Source of the DNA: Candidatus Cloacimonadota bacterium
GTDB taxonomy: Bacteria; Cloacimonadota; Cloacimonadia; Cloacimonadales; GCA-2742885
DNA: 53,902 nt
Assembly: GCA_002742885.1 (NCBI GenBank)
Contig: PDOO01000038.1
Span: 1-53,902 of the forward strand
Reading direction: 5' to 3'
Part shown: piece after piece, positions 34,334-43,038 of the stretch
Layout: each line of letters opens with the position of its first letter
How positions within the stretch are numbered: position 1 is the first letter of the stretch
Translations under genes and position numbers: made by a program
Notes under the pieces: model-generated
What the model saw: only the letters and a program-made list of their open reading frames with translations
Told to the model about the DNA's origin: nothing
Databases searched by the model: none

Positions 34334-34367
34334 TTGACGAAATTTTATATATGATATTCGTATCATA
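34334..34367 (+). promoter_or_regulatory. Promoter with an operator-like palindrome upstream of kamD
   Basis: TTGACG (34334-34339) resembles a -35 hexamer. A perfect palindrome TATGATA-TTCG-TATCATA (34350-34367) sits where the -10 region should be, with TATCAT as the possible -10, although at 21 bases its spacing is long. The palindrome could be a repressor operator or, in RNA, a UUCG-capped hairpin. It lies 37 bases before the kamD ATG. Confidence 0.45.
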
Positions 34368-34403
34368 AAATTTTTATTAAAAAATTAGGGAAATGGAGGA
34401 ATT

Positions 34404-35963
34404 ATGATCTCGTTATCAATTGATCCGAAAAAAATAGATACGGCTCGTTCTTATGCCGCTGATATTGTCGGATCGCTTAGTTGGCTTTTAAACGATTATA
34501 GTTCTGTCACAATTGAACGTACGGTTGTCCGGTTATTGGGAATAGACGGGGCAAATGATGACGGGGAACCGATCCCCAATATTATTGTCGATCATTTAAA
34601 AAACAAAGGGGCAATTTCCAAAGGCGCGGCTTTCTGGATTGCCAATGCCGTTGTTGCCACCGGTAAAACTGCTCAGGAAGTTGCCGATATGGTTGAAGCC
34701 GATGAACTTGATTTGACGGATGTGGAAATTCAAAATCAGGATGCCGTATTTAAAGTATTGGAAGATTTGACTGACAGAATGCTGAAACATATTAGATCAC
34801 AAAAAGAATTCAGGGAAAATCAATTTAAAAAACACGGTCCGAGAAAAGTACCGTCTATTTACGTAATTGTTGCTACCGGTAATATTTATGATGACGTTAT
34901 TCAGGCAAAAGCGGCATCAAGGGAAGGAGCTGACATTATTGCCGTTATCAGGACGACGGCTCAATCTTTGCTCGATTATGTTCCCTTCGGAGCGACTACG
35001 GTGGGATTCGGCGGAACTTACGCTACCCAGGAAAACTTCCGAATTATGAGAGCCGGGCTGGATGAAGTCGGAGAAGAAATCGGTAAATATATCAGCTTGA
35101 CCAACTATGCTTCCGGTTTGTGTATGCCGGAAATTGCCGCCATGGGCGCCATAGAACGTCTTGATGTTATGCTGAACGATGCCATGTACGGTATTCTTTT
35201 CAGAGATATTAATATGAAAAGAACTTTGCTTGATCAGTACTTTTCGAGAATGATAAACGCTTATGCCGGAATTGAAATTCAAACCGGAGAAGATAATTAT
35301 CTTACAACTTCAGATGCCATTGACAAAGCATATACGGTTACTGCATCTCAGTTGATAAATGAACAATTTGCTGTTCTTTCCGGAATCAAACATGATAAAA
35401 TGGGAATAGGTCATGCTTATGAGATTAATCCGGAAATAGAAAACAGCTTTTTATACGAAATGGCTCACGCTCTCTTAACCAAGACTCTTTTACCGAAATC
35501 TCCTGTAAAATACATGCCGCCGACAAAATATGCAACAGGAAATATTTTTAAAACTTATGCGATGAATACATTATTTAATTTCATCGGCGGTTCTACGAAA
35601 CAAGGTGTTCAACTCTTGGGAATGATGACGGAAGCAGTGCATACTCCGCACTTGGTTGACCGCGCTTTGGCAATCGAGAATGCCAATTACGTTTTTAATG
35701 CGGTAAAAGATCTGGATAAGGAAATTACTCTTGATCCGAACGGTTTTATTAATAAAAGAGCAAATCTTGTTTTGGATCAGGCGACTGATTTTTTAAAACG
35801 AGTTTCCGAGAAAGGTTTGTTTAATGCTTTTACCGAAGGAGAATTTGCCGATACCAAACGTCCCGAAGACGGCGGCAAAGGTCTCAACGGAGTTTTCAAA
35901 AAAGATGAATCTTATTTTAATCCTTTCATGGAAAAAATGAAAGCAGAACTTAATTTGCGTTAG
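34404..35963 (+). CDS. kamD: D-lysine 5,6-aminomutase, alpha subunit
   Basis: The catalytic subunit of the adenosylcobalamin- and PLP-dependent mutase that moves the terminal amino group of D-lysine or L-beta-lysine to carbon 5, a step in anaerobic lysine fermentation. The 519-residue length and conserved segments (SYAADIVGSLSWLL, TIERTVVRLLGIDG, KVPSIYVIVATGNIYDDVIQAKAA, RTTAQSLLDYVPFGATT, EGPF-like YATQENFRIMR) identify it. GGAGG precedes the ATG. The beta subunit gene follows 8 bases later. kamA (lysine 2,3-aminomutase) and the kdd, kce and kal genes that accompany it in Fusobacterium or Clostridium are not in the window. Confidence 0.95.
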   Translation: MISLSIDPKKIDTARSYAADIVGSLSWLLNDYSSVTIERTVVRLLGIDGANDDGEPIPNIIVDHLKNKGAISKGAAFWIANAVVATGKTAQEVADMVEADELDLTDVEIQNQDAVFKVLEDLTDRMLKHIRSQKEFRENQFKKHGPRKVPSIYVIVATGNIYDDVIQAKAASREGADIIAVIRTTAQSLLDYVPFGATTVGFGGTYATQENFRIMRAGLDEVGEEIGKYISLTNYASGLCMPEIAAMGAIERLDVMLNDAMYGILFRDINMKRTLLDQYFSRMINAYAGIEIQTGEDNYLTTSDAIDKAYTVTASQLINEQFAVLSGIKHDKMGIGHAYEINPEIENSFLYEMAHALLTKTLLPKSPVKYMPPTKYATGNIFKTYAMNTLFNFIGGSTKQGVQLLGMMTEAVHTPHLVDRALAIENANYVFNAVKDLDKEITLDPNGFINKRANLVLDQATDFLKRVSEKGLFNAFTEGEFADTKRPEDGGKGLNGVFKKDESYFNPFMEKMKAELNLR

Positions 35964-35971
35964 GAGTTGAA

Positions 35972-36727
35972 ATGAGTATTAAAATAGATCCTACAAAAAT
36001 AAAACCTTACGGCGATACTCTTGACGACGGAAGAATGCAATTCTCTTTTGCTCTTCCGGCTCCTAATAACGAAAAAGGAAAAGAAGCGGCAAGAGTTCTC
36101 CTTAAACGAATGGGATTAGACGAAATAGAAGTTTGTTATCAAAGTGATTTGGGCGAAGGTTTTACTCATTTTATTGCTTATGCCAATACAGGAGTAACCG
36201 TAAACCTGGACGATATAAAAGTAAAAGTAGTTGAAACTCCCGTGATGGATATGTACGAAACCAACGATTTTATGGAAGAAAAAATAGGCAGAGATTTGAC
36301 TGTTGTGGGAGCCTGCATAGAATCAGATGCTCATACGGTGGGAATTGATGCTATTATGAACATGAAAGGCTATAACCACAGATACGGTTTGGAAAGATAT
36401 GCTCATATCAACGCCATAAATATGGGAGCTCAGGTTCCGTGTGAAGAATTATTGAAAAAAGCTCATGAAGTAAATGCAGACGTAATTCTTGTGTCGCAAA
36501 TAGTAACTCAGAAGAATATTCATATTAAAAATCTCACAAAATTAATTGAAATGGCGGAAGTTGAAGGAGTGCGAGATAAAATGCTGTTTATTTGCGGCGG
36601 TCCTCGCATTAACCACGAATTAGCTGTTGAATTAGGGTATGATGCCGGTTTCGGAACCGGGTCTTATGCAACTGATGTCGCTTCCTTTATTGCTATTCAT
36701 TTTGCGGAACAAAATCAAAAAAAATAA
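35972..36727 (+). CDS. kamE: D-lysine 5,6-aminomutase, beta subunit
   Basis: The B12-binding subunit of the mutase. The cobalamin motif DAHTVG (H121, the lower axial ligand) is followed 11 residues later by the PLP-anchoring lysine K132 in MNMKGY, the same spacing as in the characterised Clostridium enzyme. GGPR and GTGS near the C-terminus are the late B12-domain loops. The 251-residue length is normal. AGGAG precedes the ATG. Together with KamD it forms the alpha2beta2 enzyme. Confidence 0.95.
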   Translation: MSIKIDPTKIKPYGDTLDDGRMQFSFALPAPNNEKGKEAARVLLKRMGLDEIEVCYQSDLGEGFTHFIAYANTGVTVNLDDIKVKVVETPVMDMYETNDFMEEKIGRDLTVVGACIESDAHTVGIDAIMNMKGYNHRYGLERYAHINAINMGAQVPCEELLKKAHEVNADVILVSQIVTQKNIHIKNLTKLIEMAEVEGVRDKMLFICGGPRINHELAVELGYDAGFGTGSYATDVASFIAIHFAEQNQKK

Positions 36728-36742
36728 ATTTCGGAGGAATTT

Positions 36743-37396
36743 ATGGCAAAAATTATCAGTGCCAAAGAAGCTGTTTCCATGGTTAAATCCGGCAGCAGAG
36801 TTATGTTTTCGGGTTTTCTCGCCGTCGGTTGTCCGGAACAATTGATTGATGCTTTGGTTGAACAAAATACTAAAGATATTCACATGATTGTCATTGCCGC
36901 CGACTATGAGGACAGAGGAGTCGGTAAACTCGTTGTAAACAAACAGATTAAAAGCGTGCAGATTTCTCATATCGGCACAAACAGAGAAATGCAAAAACAA
37001 TATAATGAAGGTGAGTTGACCATCGAATTTGTTCCTCAGGGAACTCTGATGGAACGTATTCGCGCAGCCGGAGCAGGAATAGGAGGATTTTTTACGCCTA
37101 CAGGTGTCGGAACCGTAGTGGAAGAAGGAAAAGAAATACGTGAAATAGACGGCAAAAAATATATCTTGGAAATGCCGATACATGCCGATATATCCTTGAT
37201 AAAAGCAAGGAAAGCGGATAAACACGGAAACCTTGTTTTCAGTAAAACGGCGCGAAACAGCAATCCGATAATGGCGACTGCCGGTAAAATTGTTATTGCC
37301 GAAGTTGACGAAATTGTCGAAAACGGAGAAATTTCCGCCGAAGATGTTGTTACCCCCGGAATATTTGTCGATTATTTAGTAAAAAGGGAGGGATAA
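36743..37396 (+). CDS. 3-oxoacid / butyrate-acetoacetate CoA-transferase, subunit A
   Basis: A 217-residue alpha subunit of a family I CoA-transferase. The oxoanion-binding region is GSRVMFSGFLAVGCPEQLIDAL, followed by HIGTN, LTIEFVPQGTLMERIRAAGAGIGGFFTPTGVGT and KADKHGN. In lysine fermentation a butyryl-CoA:acetoacetate CoA-transferase releases butyrate and activates the acetoacetate formed from the 3-keto-5-aminohexanoate branch, so placement right after kamDE supports that substrate pair; other short acyl-CoA pairs remain possible. TCGGAGG precedes the ATG, 15 bases after kamE. Confidence 0.9.
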   Translation: MAKIISAKEAVSMVKSGSRVMFSGFLAVGCPEQLIDALVEQNTKDIHMIVIAADYEDRGVGKLVVNKQIKSVQISHIGTNREMQKQYNEGELTIEFVPQGTLMERIRAAGAGIGGFFTPTGVGTVVEEGKEIREIDGKKYILEMPIHADISLIKARKADKHGNLVFSKTARNSNPIMATAGKIVIAEVDEIVENGEISAEDVVTPGIFVDYLVKREG

Positions 37397-38058
37397 TGTT
37401 GGATAAGAAAGAAAAACGAATCCTTATCGGAAGACGTATTGCCGCTGAAATGCAAGACGGTGATTTTGTTAATTTGGGAATAGGTTTGCCTACCGAAGCC
37501 GTTAATCATCTTCCCGAAGGCGTATCGGTTACCTTCCAAACCGAAAACGGAATGATGGGTATAGGACCTACTCCGGAAGACGGAAAAGAAGATCCCGACC
37601 TTATAAATGCAGGCGGAGGCTTTATTACCGAACTTCCTTTCTCCTCTTATTTTGATTCCTGCGTAAGCTTCGGTATTATTCGAGGCGGACATCTTGATAT
37701 AACCGTTCTCGGAGCTCTTCAAGTTGATCAGAAAGGTAATCTTGCCAATTGGATGATCCCGGGGAAAATCGTTCCGGGCATGGGCGGAGCAATGGATTTA
37801 GTCTCCGGTTCCAAAAAAGTAATTATTGCGATGGAACACGTTGATAAAAAAGGCAATCCCAAGATTCTTAAAGAATGCAACTTGCCTTTAACGGCAACGG
37901 AAGCAGTGAATCTGATTGTTACCGATATGGCGGTTATAGAAGTTACCGAAAAAGGTCTTCTTCTTAAAGAAATCGCTTATTGGACAACAACCGAGGATGT
38001 GATAAAATCAACAGAAGCAGAATTGATAATAAGCGATAATTTAAAAACTTTCAAATAA
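37396..38058 (+). CDS. 3-oxoacid / butyrate-acetoacetate CoA-transferase, subunit B
   Basis: A 220-residue catalytic beta subunit. The active-site glutamate, which forms the acyl-CoA intermediate, is E50 in QTENGMMGIGP; the N-terminal GIGLPTEAVNHLP and the later LGALQVDQKGNLANWMIPGK and GMGGAMDLVSG are family signatures. The ATG overlaps the last base of the A-subunit stop codon, so the two subunits are co-translated. A strong terminator follows 25 bases after the stop, ending the kamDE-CoA-transferase operon. Confidence 0.92.
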   Translation: MLDKKEKRILIGRRIAAEMQDGDFVNLGIGLPTEAVNHLPEGVSVTFQTENGMMGIGPTPEDGKEDPDLINAGGGFITELPFSSYFDSCVSFGIIRGGHLDITVLGALQVDQKGNLANWMIPGKIVPGMGGAMDLVSGSKKVIIAMEHVDKKGNPKILKECNLPLTATEAVNLIVTDMAVIEVTEKGLLLKEIAYWTTTEDVIKSTEAELIISDNLKTFK

Positions 38059-38082
38059 ATTATTGTTTACGGATTAATATTT

Positions 38083-38110
38083 AACGCCCTTAATTAAGGG
38101 CGTTTTTTTA
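38083..38110 (+). terminator. Rho-independent terminator of the kamDE operon
   Basis: A perfect 22-base palindrome, AACGCCCTTAA paired with TTAAGGGCGTT, runs directly into seven T. Confidence 0.95.
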
Positions 38111-38432
38111 TCTGTTCTTTATTTGCAATGACGATAAGATAAAACATTATTATTAAAATATTCAGTTGCTGTTTTATGAATTGAAAATGAGGGCAATATT
38201 TTGTTTATGCATCTTTTTATACTCAGAGGTCGATAAAAAAGGGCGTTTAGGAGATGATTGCCATAACTTTTAAGATTGATCTTAGTTAGCAGATAAATTG
38301 TTAATTTTTTAATATATAAAGAAATAAATTATGCTTAAATTATCAATGATAAATTTTTGAGAGAGAATTTGTCTTTTTGGTTGACATGAAAACAAGGGTT
38401 TTTCTTATTGGCTTCATACGTTGTCATTCGAC
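38111..38432 (+). promoter_or_regulatory. Intergenic region with candidate tRNA promoter
   Basis: 322 bp without a gene. A perfect -35 hexamer TTGACA is at 38381-38386. The -10 position 17-18 bases downstream reads CTTATT or TCTTAT, a poor match to TATAAT. It is the best candidate promoter for the four-tRNA cluster that starts 47 bases after the hexamer. The rest shows no structure I can name. Confidence 0.35.
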
Positions 38433-38518
38433 GGAGGATTAGTTCTAATTGGTAAGACAGCGGTCTTGAAAACCGCCGCCCTTTGGGCTTGGGGGTTCGA
38501 GTCCCTCATCCTCCGCCA
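38433..38518 (+). tRNA. tRNA-Ser (anticodon UGA)
   Basis: The acceptor GGAGGAT pairs perfectly with ATCCTCC; the anticodon stem GCGGT/ACCGC frames the loop CTTGAAA (anticodon TGA, reads UCA). The variable arm is long (GCCC-TTT-GGGC), as in class II tRNAs, and the T arm has GGGGG/CCCTC with TTCGAGT. CCA is encoded. Confidence 0.93.
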
Positions 38519-38527
38519 TTTATGAAC

Positions 38528-38618
38528 GGAGAGGTGGCCGAGTCGGTTTAAGGCGTACGCCTGCTAAGCGTATGTGGGGGAAACTTCACCGAGGGTTCGA
38601 ATCCCTCCTTCTCCGCCA
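38528..38618 (+). tRNA. tRNA-Ser (anticodon GCU)
   Basis: The acceptor GGAGAGG pairs with CTTCTCC (one G-T); the anticodon loop CTGCTAA gives GCT (reads AGC/AGU). A long variable arm (TGGGGGAAACTTCA) and a T arm GAGGG-TTCGAAT-CCCTC are present. CCA is encoded. It follows 9 bases after the previous tRNA. Confidence 0.95.
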
Positions 38619-38628
38619 TTTTCAACGT

Positions 38629-38703
38629 TGGGTCGTCGCCAAGCGGTAAGGCACCAGGTTTTGGTCCTGGCATCCGGGGGTTCGAATCCTCCCGGCCCAA
38701 CCA
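38629..38703 (+). tRNA. tRNA-Gln (anticodon UUG), copy 1
   Basis: The acceptor TGGGTCG pairs with CGGCCCA; the anticodon stem CCAGG/CCTGG frames TTTTGGT (anticodon TTG, reads CAA). The T arm loop is TTCGAAT. CCA is encoded. It is identical over all 75 bases to the copy at 38752. Confidence 0.96.
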
Positions 38704-38751
38704 TTTTCTTATTCTTTCTACTTTTACCGTAAACATTTTATAATTCATCGC

Positions 38752-38826
38752 TGGGTCGTCGCCAAGCGGTAAGGCACCAGGTTTTGGTCCTGGCATCCGG
38801 GGGTTCGAATCCTCCCGGCCCAACCA
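38752..38826 (+). tRNA. tRNA-Gln (anticodon UUG), copy 2
   Basis: An exact duplicate of the tRNA at 38629-38703, separated by 48 AT-rich bases. A minus-strand open frame across both copies (peptide GREDSNPRMPGP) is the well-known false protein that arises from antisense tRNA-Gln. Confidence 0.96.
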
Positions 38827-38831
38827 TATTT

Positions 38832-38859
38832 AAAGACGCATTTTATTGCGTCTTTTTTT
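38832..38859 (+). terminator. Rho-independent terminator of the tRNA cluster
   Basis: The stem AAAGACGCA / TGCGTCTTT with a six-base loop is followed by further T. It begins 5 bases after the last tRNA. Confidence 0.92.
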
Positions 38860-39177
38860 GCTTTTATATTGAATAATTTAAACTTTTTAACTGTATTTAT
38901 TTTTGGAATTTTTGCCGTTGATTTAATGAAGACTTACTTCTCTGACAGCTTTTTAATCTTTTATTTTATTGTTTGAAAAGCAGGATGAAGATTGTCTGTA
39001 ATTTATTGATCTTAAAATAAAATTTTCTCTCGGCTCAGAGTTATCGCATATTAATTTGTTTTTTTCTTTGGACAATATTACGGCGAAAATAAATTTTGAT
39101 TTTCTGCTTGATTAAATATATCAATAATAAAATAAGTATTATTGTGTCAGACAGTTATTTTTTTACAGGAGGAAATT
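38860..39177. other. Intergenic region before the sensor cluster
   Basis: About 318 AT-rich bases with no gene, tRNA or clear hairpin. The promoter for the gene at 39178 should lie here, but I cannot place it. Confidence 0.35.
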
Positions 39178-39522
39178 ATGAGCAATCAAGAAACTATGGA
39201 TGAAATACAAATTAATTTTGACAGTCTTTTAAAACAAGGTTTGGCGGTGGTGGATGTTCGTTTTAAAGAATATCCGGTTTCAGACGAAAAATATAAGTTT
39301 GTAATTGTAAAAGTAAGCGGAGCAAGAGATGATTTTTATCCGTCAATGCTGAAAAAATATCTCGGCGTTAACATTAAAGAAAAAAATATATATGATTTAT
39401 GGGTGAAAATTTTGAGCCATAAATTACAAATGAGTGTTATGCTCAATCGTGATGTATCCATAAAAGTTGCTGCTATGGATGCCGTGGATTACCTGGAAAT
39501 TGATTCGCTTACCGAGAAATAA
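39178..39522 (+). CDS. Hypothetical protein (114 aa)
   Basis: A small soluble protein with a strong ribosome site (AGGAGG) seven bases before the ATG at 39178, so it is very likely translated. It has mixed alpha/beta character: an acidic N-terminus (NQETMDEIQINFDSLL), then VVDVRFKEYP, KYKFVIVKVSG and a C-terminal VSIKVAAMDAVDYLEI. It has no signal peptide, membrane segment or motif I recognise. It lies 34 bases before the Cache lipoprotein gene on the same strand, so it may be part of that signalling operon. Confidence 0.7.
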   Translation: MSNQETMDEIQINFDSLLKQGLAVVDVRFKEYPVSDEKYKFVIVKVSGARDDFYPSMLKKYLGVNIKEKNIYDLWVKILSHKLQMSVMLNRDVSIKVAAMDAVDYLEIDSLTEK

Positions 39523-39556
39523 TTTATTTATTAAACATTGAAAGATTTCAACGTAA

Positions 39557-40579
39557 ATGTCTGAAATTAGATTTATAGAAATATTTTTTAAGAGCATTTT
39601 CGGTATTTCCCTTATTTTATTTATTGTCGGCTGTTCTTCTGAGGTCAATACGGAAAAACATTTCAAAGAATTGAATAAAATGGCGTATGATATAAATAAT
39701 GATCTTATTAATTATCGTTATTTTGTTGATTCTTTAAGCGCAGATTTGGAAAAACTGTACGGCAATAACAATAAAATTGAGGTTGATACCGTAAAATACG
39801 CTTTTCATAAAACAGGGATTTTTTATAAAAAAATCAATGACGGAAGATCTGCCGTTTTCGTTTCCGCTCGTACAAAGATGACTGAAGAACTCATTAATGA
39901 TGTGTATAAAACCGAGCCGATTGAAGATAAGATGATTGATATTTACAAAAAAAGTAAATCAATTGTGCAGATTTATTATAATGATTTGCATACTTACAAT
40001 CGTATTTATCCGTATTTAGATGTATTGTCGCAATTCAGTCCCGTTACCGATATCTCCGAATATTGTTTTTTTTATGAAGCCGATCCAAAACATAATCCTG
40101 AAAGAAAAAGCTTATGGGTTTCCGTTCCCTATATTGATCCCGCCGGGAGAGGTTGGGTGCTTTCCGTAATATCTCCTGTTTATTCCGCTGATCAATTTAA
40201 AGGCGTTGTCGGTTTGGATTTAATGATTCCTGATTTCATTGAAGAAGGATTGCCTGATGATGATTGCCTGGTTATCTCGGATGAGGGGTATTTGATTTAC
40301 GCATCGGATATTTTAGCGGTCAATTTTGACTTTCCTCAAATCGGAATGTATAAGTACTGGGATCATGTGGTTAATGACAAAATTCCGGATGATAATTTTA
40401 ATTTGATAAAACATCGTAAACAGAAAATCAGAGATTTGGCGCGAAAATTATCCGAAGAAGAGAATTGTTTCTCTTATGAATTTAATTTTAAAGAGTATTT
40501 GGTCATTAAATCATCAATAAGGGAATTAAATTGGTATTTGGTTTGTTTAAAAGAGGTTAATTCATTGAATGAAAATTGA
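39557..40579 (+). CDS. Cache-domain (dCache-like) sensor lipoprotein
   Basis: A 340-residue protein with a lipoprotein signal (hydrophobic about 8-25, lipobox IVGC with C26). The mature part resembles the double-Cache ligand-binding domains of chemoreceptors and kinases: a long N-terminal helix, FVSARTKM, IYPYLDVLSQFSPVTDISEY, then VSVPYIDPAGRGWVLSVISPVYSADQFKGVVGLDLMI, the most typical stretch. There is no transmembrane helix at the C-terminus and no cytoplasmic output, so it is a free-standing periplasmic sensor domain tethered by lipid. Its gene overlaps the following histidine kinase gene by 11 bases, suggesting that the two proteins act together. The ribosome site is weak. Confidence 0.7.
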   Translation: MSEIRFIEIFFKSIFGISLILFIVGCSSEVNTEKHFKELNKMAYDINNDLINYRYFVDSLSADLEKLYGNNNKIEVDTVKYAFHKTGIFYKKINDGRSAVFVSARTKMTEELINDVYKTEPIEDKMIDIYKKSKSIVQIYYNDLHTYNRIYPYLDVLSQFSPVTDISEYCFFYEADPKHNPERKSLWVSVPYIDPAGRGWVLSVISPVYSADQFKGVVGLDLMIPDFIEEGLPDDDCLVISDEGYLIYASDILAVNFDFPQIGMYKYWDHVVNDKIPDDNFNLIKHRKQKIRDLARKLSEEENCFSYEFNFKEYLVIKSSIRELNWYLVCLKEVNSLNEN

Positions 40580-42995
40580 TCTGAAAAAGAAAATCTCCTT
40601 TTTTGTTGTCGGATTTTTTATTATTATGGGATCGATAATTTTCGGTATAGTATTTATCCATAATAATTTGGTTCGTAATTATAAAATAAAAATAAATAAC
40701 TTTATCAATAAACAAATCAGGTATTTCGGATATTCCGTTTTGGATTATATTTATTCTTTTGAAGATGATTTGAAGTATTTGTTTTTGGGTAAAGATATCG
40801 AATCTTTTTTGCAAGATGAAACTTTGACTCAAAATAATTATGAATCATTTCGGAGATTTTTTGAAAAGTACGAAGACCTGGTTGAAGAATTGGTCTTTTA
40901 CAATGAGGATTTAGCGGCGAGAAGTTTTTATAAAGATAAACACAATTATTATGTCTTGGGAGATTTAGAGTACGGTCGTCATAACTGTATTTTTAAGGAA
41001 AAACCTGAAGTTTATAATATCAATTTCAAAATTACTTATATCTTGCCTATTGCGGACGAAAACGGAAAAGTTGTTTTGAATTTGCTGGCAAAATTAAATT
41101 TATCTAAGTTTATCCGCAGGGAATTAAAACAATATTATATAATTAAGCCGGCATGGAATTGGTTTTTGCATCTTGAATCCGAGAAGACTGAAATTTTTTA
41201 TACGGAAGAAGGTTTTTTGCCGCCTAAGACGTTTTTTGTCAGTGATCTTAATCATATTTCGGAAGAATTAAATCAAGGGATTGAAGGCTCTTTTGAACAC
41301 AGTATAATTTATCGAAATAAAATTACGGATGTTTTCAGTCATTATTTCCCTCTTAAAATTTTCGGAGATACTTACGGATTGCTGATCTCTTTGCCGACAT
41401 CCGGCATTACCTCGCTTATAGATATTCCATTTAAATATTTGTCGTTAGTTTATTTTATCGCATTTATTCTGTTTGGAATGATGTTTTTGTTTATTGTCAG
41501 AATTATGAAATCAACGAATAAGACTTTGAGCGATTCCGAATATCTTATAAACAGAATTCTTGATATTTTACCTGTCGGTATTGCGATTATCAATGAAAAT
41601 AAAATTATCAGTAAAGCAAATAAAGAATTATTTAAAATATTCGGTTACGGCTCTGACAAAAAAATTGTGAACAGACATTGTAATGAGTCGATTTATTCAA
41701 ATCCGGAAAACAGAGATGATTGGGCGGATGACAAAGAAAAACGTCGTAATATAAAAAAAATTTTACGCAGAGATGACGGAAGTCGTATTCCGGTTGTAAA
41801 ATCATCTGAATTTATTGATTTTAAAGATATTAACTTGGAAGTTGAAACTTTCTTCGATATTACGGATGAGGAGAATGCTTTACGTCAACTTAAACTTGCT
41901 TACAAGACAAAAGAAAATTTTCTGGCAAATATTTCTCATGAAATACGCACGCCTTTAAACGGAATTATCGGATTGGCAGATTTGCTTGAAAACGAAAATC
42001 TTACTCCGCTTCAAAGAGATTACGTAAAATACATTGTATCCGGTTCTCGCCGGCTTATGAGCATTATTGAGGATATTTTGACTTTTTCGGAATTGGAATC
42101 AGGCAAAAGCTCGGTCAGCGCAGATGAAATAGATATTTTTTCTTTGGTTAAGCCTTTGATTAACAAATATGCAATAAAAGCTGAAGAAAAATCAATTGAT
42201 TTTGAAGTACGAATTTCGCCTGCGATAACATATTGTTTTTTAAGCGATAAAAATAAATTATTTAAATTATTGGATGTTTTGCTTTCCAATGCCGTAAAAT
42301 TTACTTCTCGCGGAGCAGTTTTCTTAAATGTCATTCCTCTTGAGAATACATCTGACGAAAAAAAAGCTGAGTTAAAATTTGAAATATCCGATACGGGGAT
42401 CGGAATTGCCGAAAATAAAATTAATCTTATTTTTGATTCTTTTATGCAGGGAGACAGCGGCAAAAATCGTAAATTCAGCGGAACCGGTTTGGGGCTTGCC
42501 ATAGCAAAAGCTTTGTCTAAAGATCTGAATACCGAAATTAAGGTTGAAAGCGAGGAGGGCAAAGGGTCTTTATTCAGTTTTGTTGCGGAGGTTGAATTAA
42601 CGGGAAAGAAAGCAAACTGCAACTTATTGTCGTCCGGTAAATTACCCGTAAAATCCAAGAAGCTTATTATTGTCGGATCAAAGGAAAATAAATTTGATTT
42701 TTCTTTTTCAGATGAAAATATTGAGATCAAAATTTATGATTCCGGTTTGGAAATTATTAACTTCTTGAACAGTTTTTCTTCTAAAACTGATTTTCTGATA
42801 ATGGATAAAGATCTTTATGACATGGACGGTATTGAAGTGTATGATATCATCGGAACGCAAATTGATTGCGATAAGATGGAAACCGTAATACATAATGCCG
42901 GAGACAATGATATTGAAACCAAAGAAAGAACCGTTGTTTACAAAGATAAAAAATCGGTTGATTGGATTAAACGTTTTATTGTCGAAAATATTTGA
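40569..42995 (+). CDS. Membrane histidine kinase with degenerate C-terminal receiver
   Basis: An 808-residue kinase. The transmembrane helix at 10-31 and another near 288-312 frame a 250-residue external sensor region that itself looks Cache-like. Inside the cell lie a PAS domain (about 322-432), HisKA with NISHEIRTP (H457), and HATPase boxes SNAVKF, DTGIGI (608-613) and GTGLGLA. The last 110 residues resemble a receiver (D746 in LIMDKDLYDMDG) but lack the acidic pair and the KP motif, so it is likely inactive. It is translationally coupled to the Cache lipoprotein gene. No DNA-binding response regulator is adjacent. Confidence 0.9.
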   Translation: MKIDLKKKISFFVVGFFIIMGSIIFGIVFIHNNLVRNYKIKINNFINKQIRYFGYSVLDYIYSFEDDLKYLFLGKDIESFLQDETLTQNNYESFRRFFEKYEDLVEELVFYNEDLAARSFYKDKHNYYVLGDLEYGRHNCIFKEKPEVYNINFKITYILPIADENGKVVLNLLAKLNLSKFIRRELKQYYIIKPAWNWFLHLESEKTEIFYTEEGFLPPKTFFVSDLNHISEELNQGIEGSFEHSIIYRNKITDVFSHYFPLKIFGDTYGLLISLPTSGITSLIDIPFKYLSLVYFIAFILFGMMFLFIVRIMKSTNKTLSDSEYLINRILDILPVGIAIINENKIISKANKELFKIFGYGSDKKIVNRHCNESIYSNPENRDDWADDKEKRRNIKKILRRDDGSRIPVVKSSEFIDFKDINLEVETFFDITDEENALRQLKLAYKTKENFLANISHEIRTPLNGIIGLADLLENENLTPLQRDYVKYIVSGSRRLMSIIEDILTFSELESGKSSVSADEIDIFSLVKPLINKYAIKAEEKSIDFEVRISPAITYCFLSDKNKLFKLLDVLLSNAVKFTSRGAVFLNVIPLENTSDEKKAELKFEISDTGIGIAENKINLIFDSFMQGDSGKNRKFSGTGLGLAIAKALSKDLNTEIKVESEEGKGSLFSFVAEVELTGKKANCNLLSSGKLPVKSKKLIIVGSKENKFDFSFSDENIEIKIYDSGLEIINFLNSFSSKTDFLIMDKDLYDMDGIEVYDIIGTQIDCDKMETVIHNAGDNDIETKERTVVYKDKKSVDWIKRFIVENI

Positions 42996-43038
42996 AATCT
43001 CAGATAATAAAAAATGTTAACAAAATAAAAATCTGTAT

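Noticed and set aside
38548-38823. Minus-strand frame of 91 codons containing GREDSNPRMPGPKPGALP twice
   Set aside because: It is the antisense reading of the two tRNA-Gln genes (and part of tRNA-Ser), a familiar false protein, not a gene.
38629-38826. tRNA-Gln pair as an integration site for a mobile element
   Set aside because: The two copies are complete and separated by only 48 bases with no integrase nearby; a simple tandem duplication explains it.
42020-42730. Minus-strand frame of 236 codons
   Set aside because: A shadow of the histidine kinase gene; Ser/Leu-rich with no domain or ribosome site.
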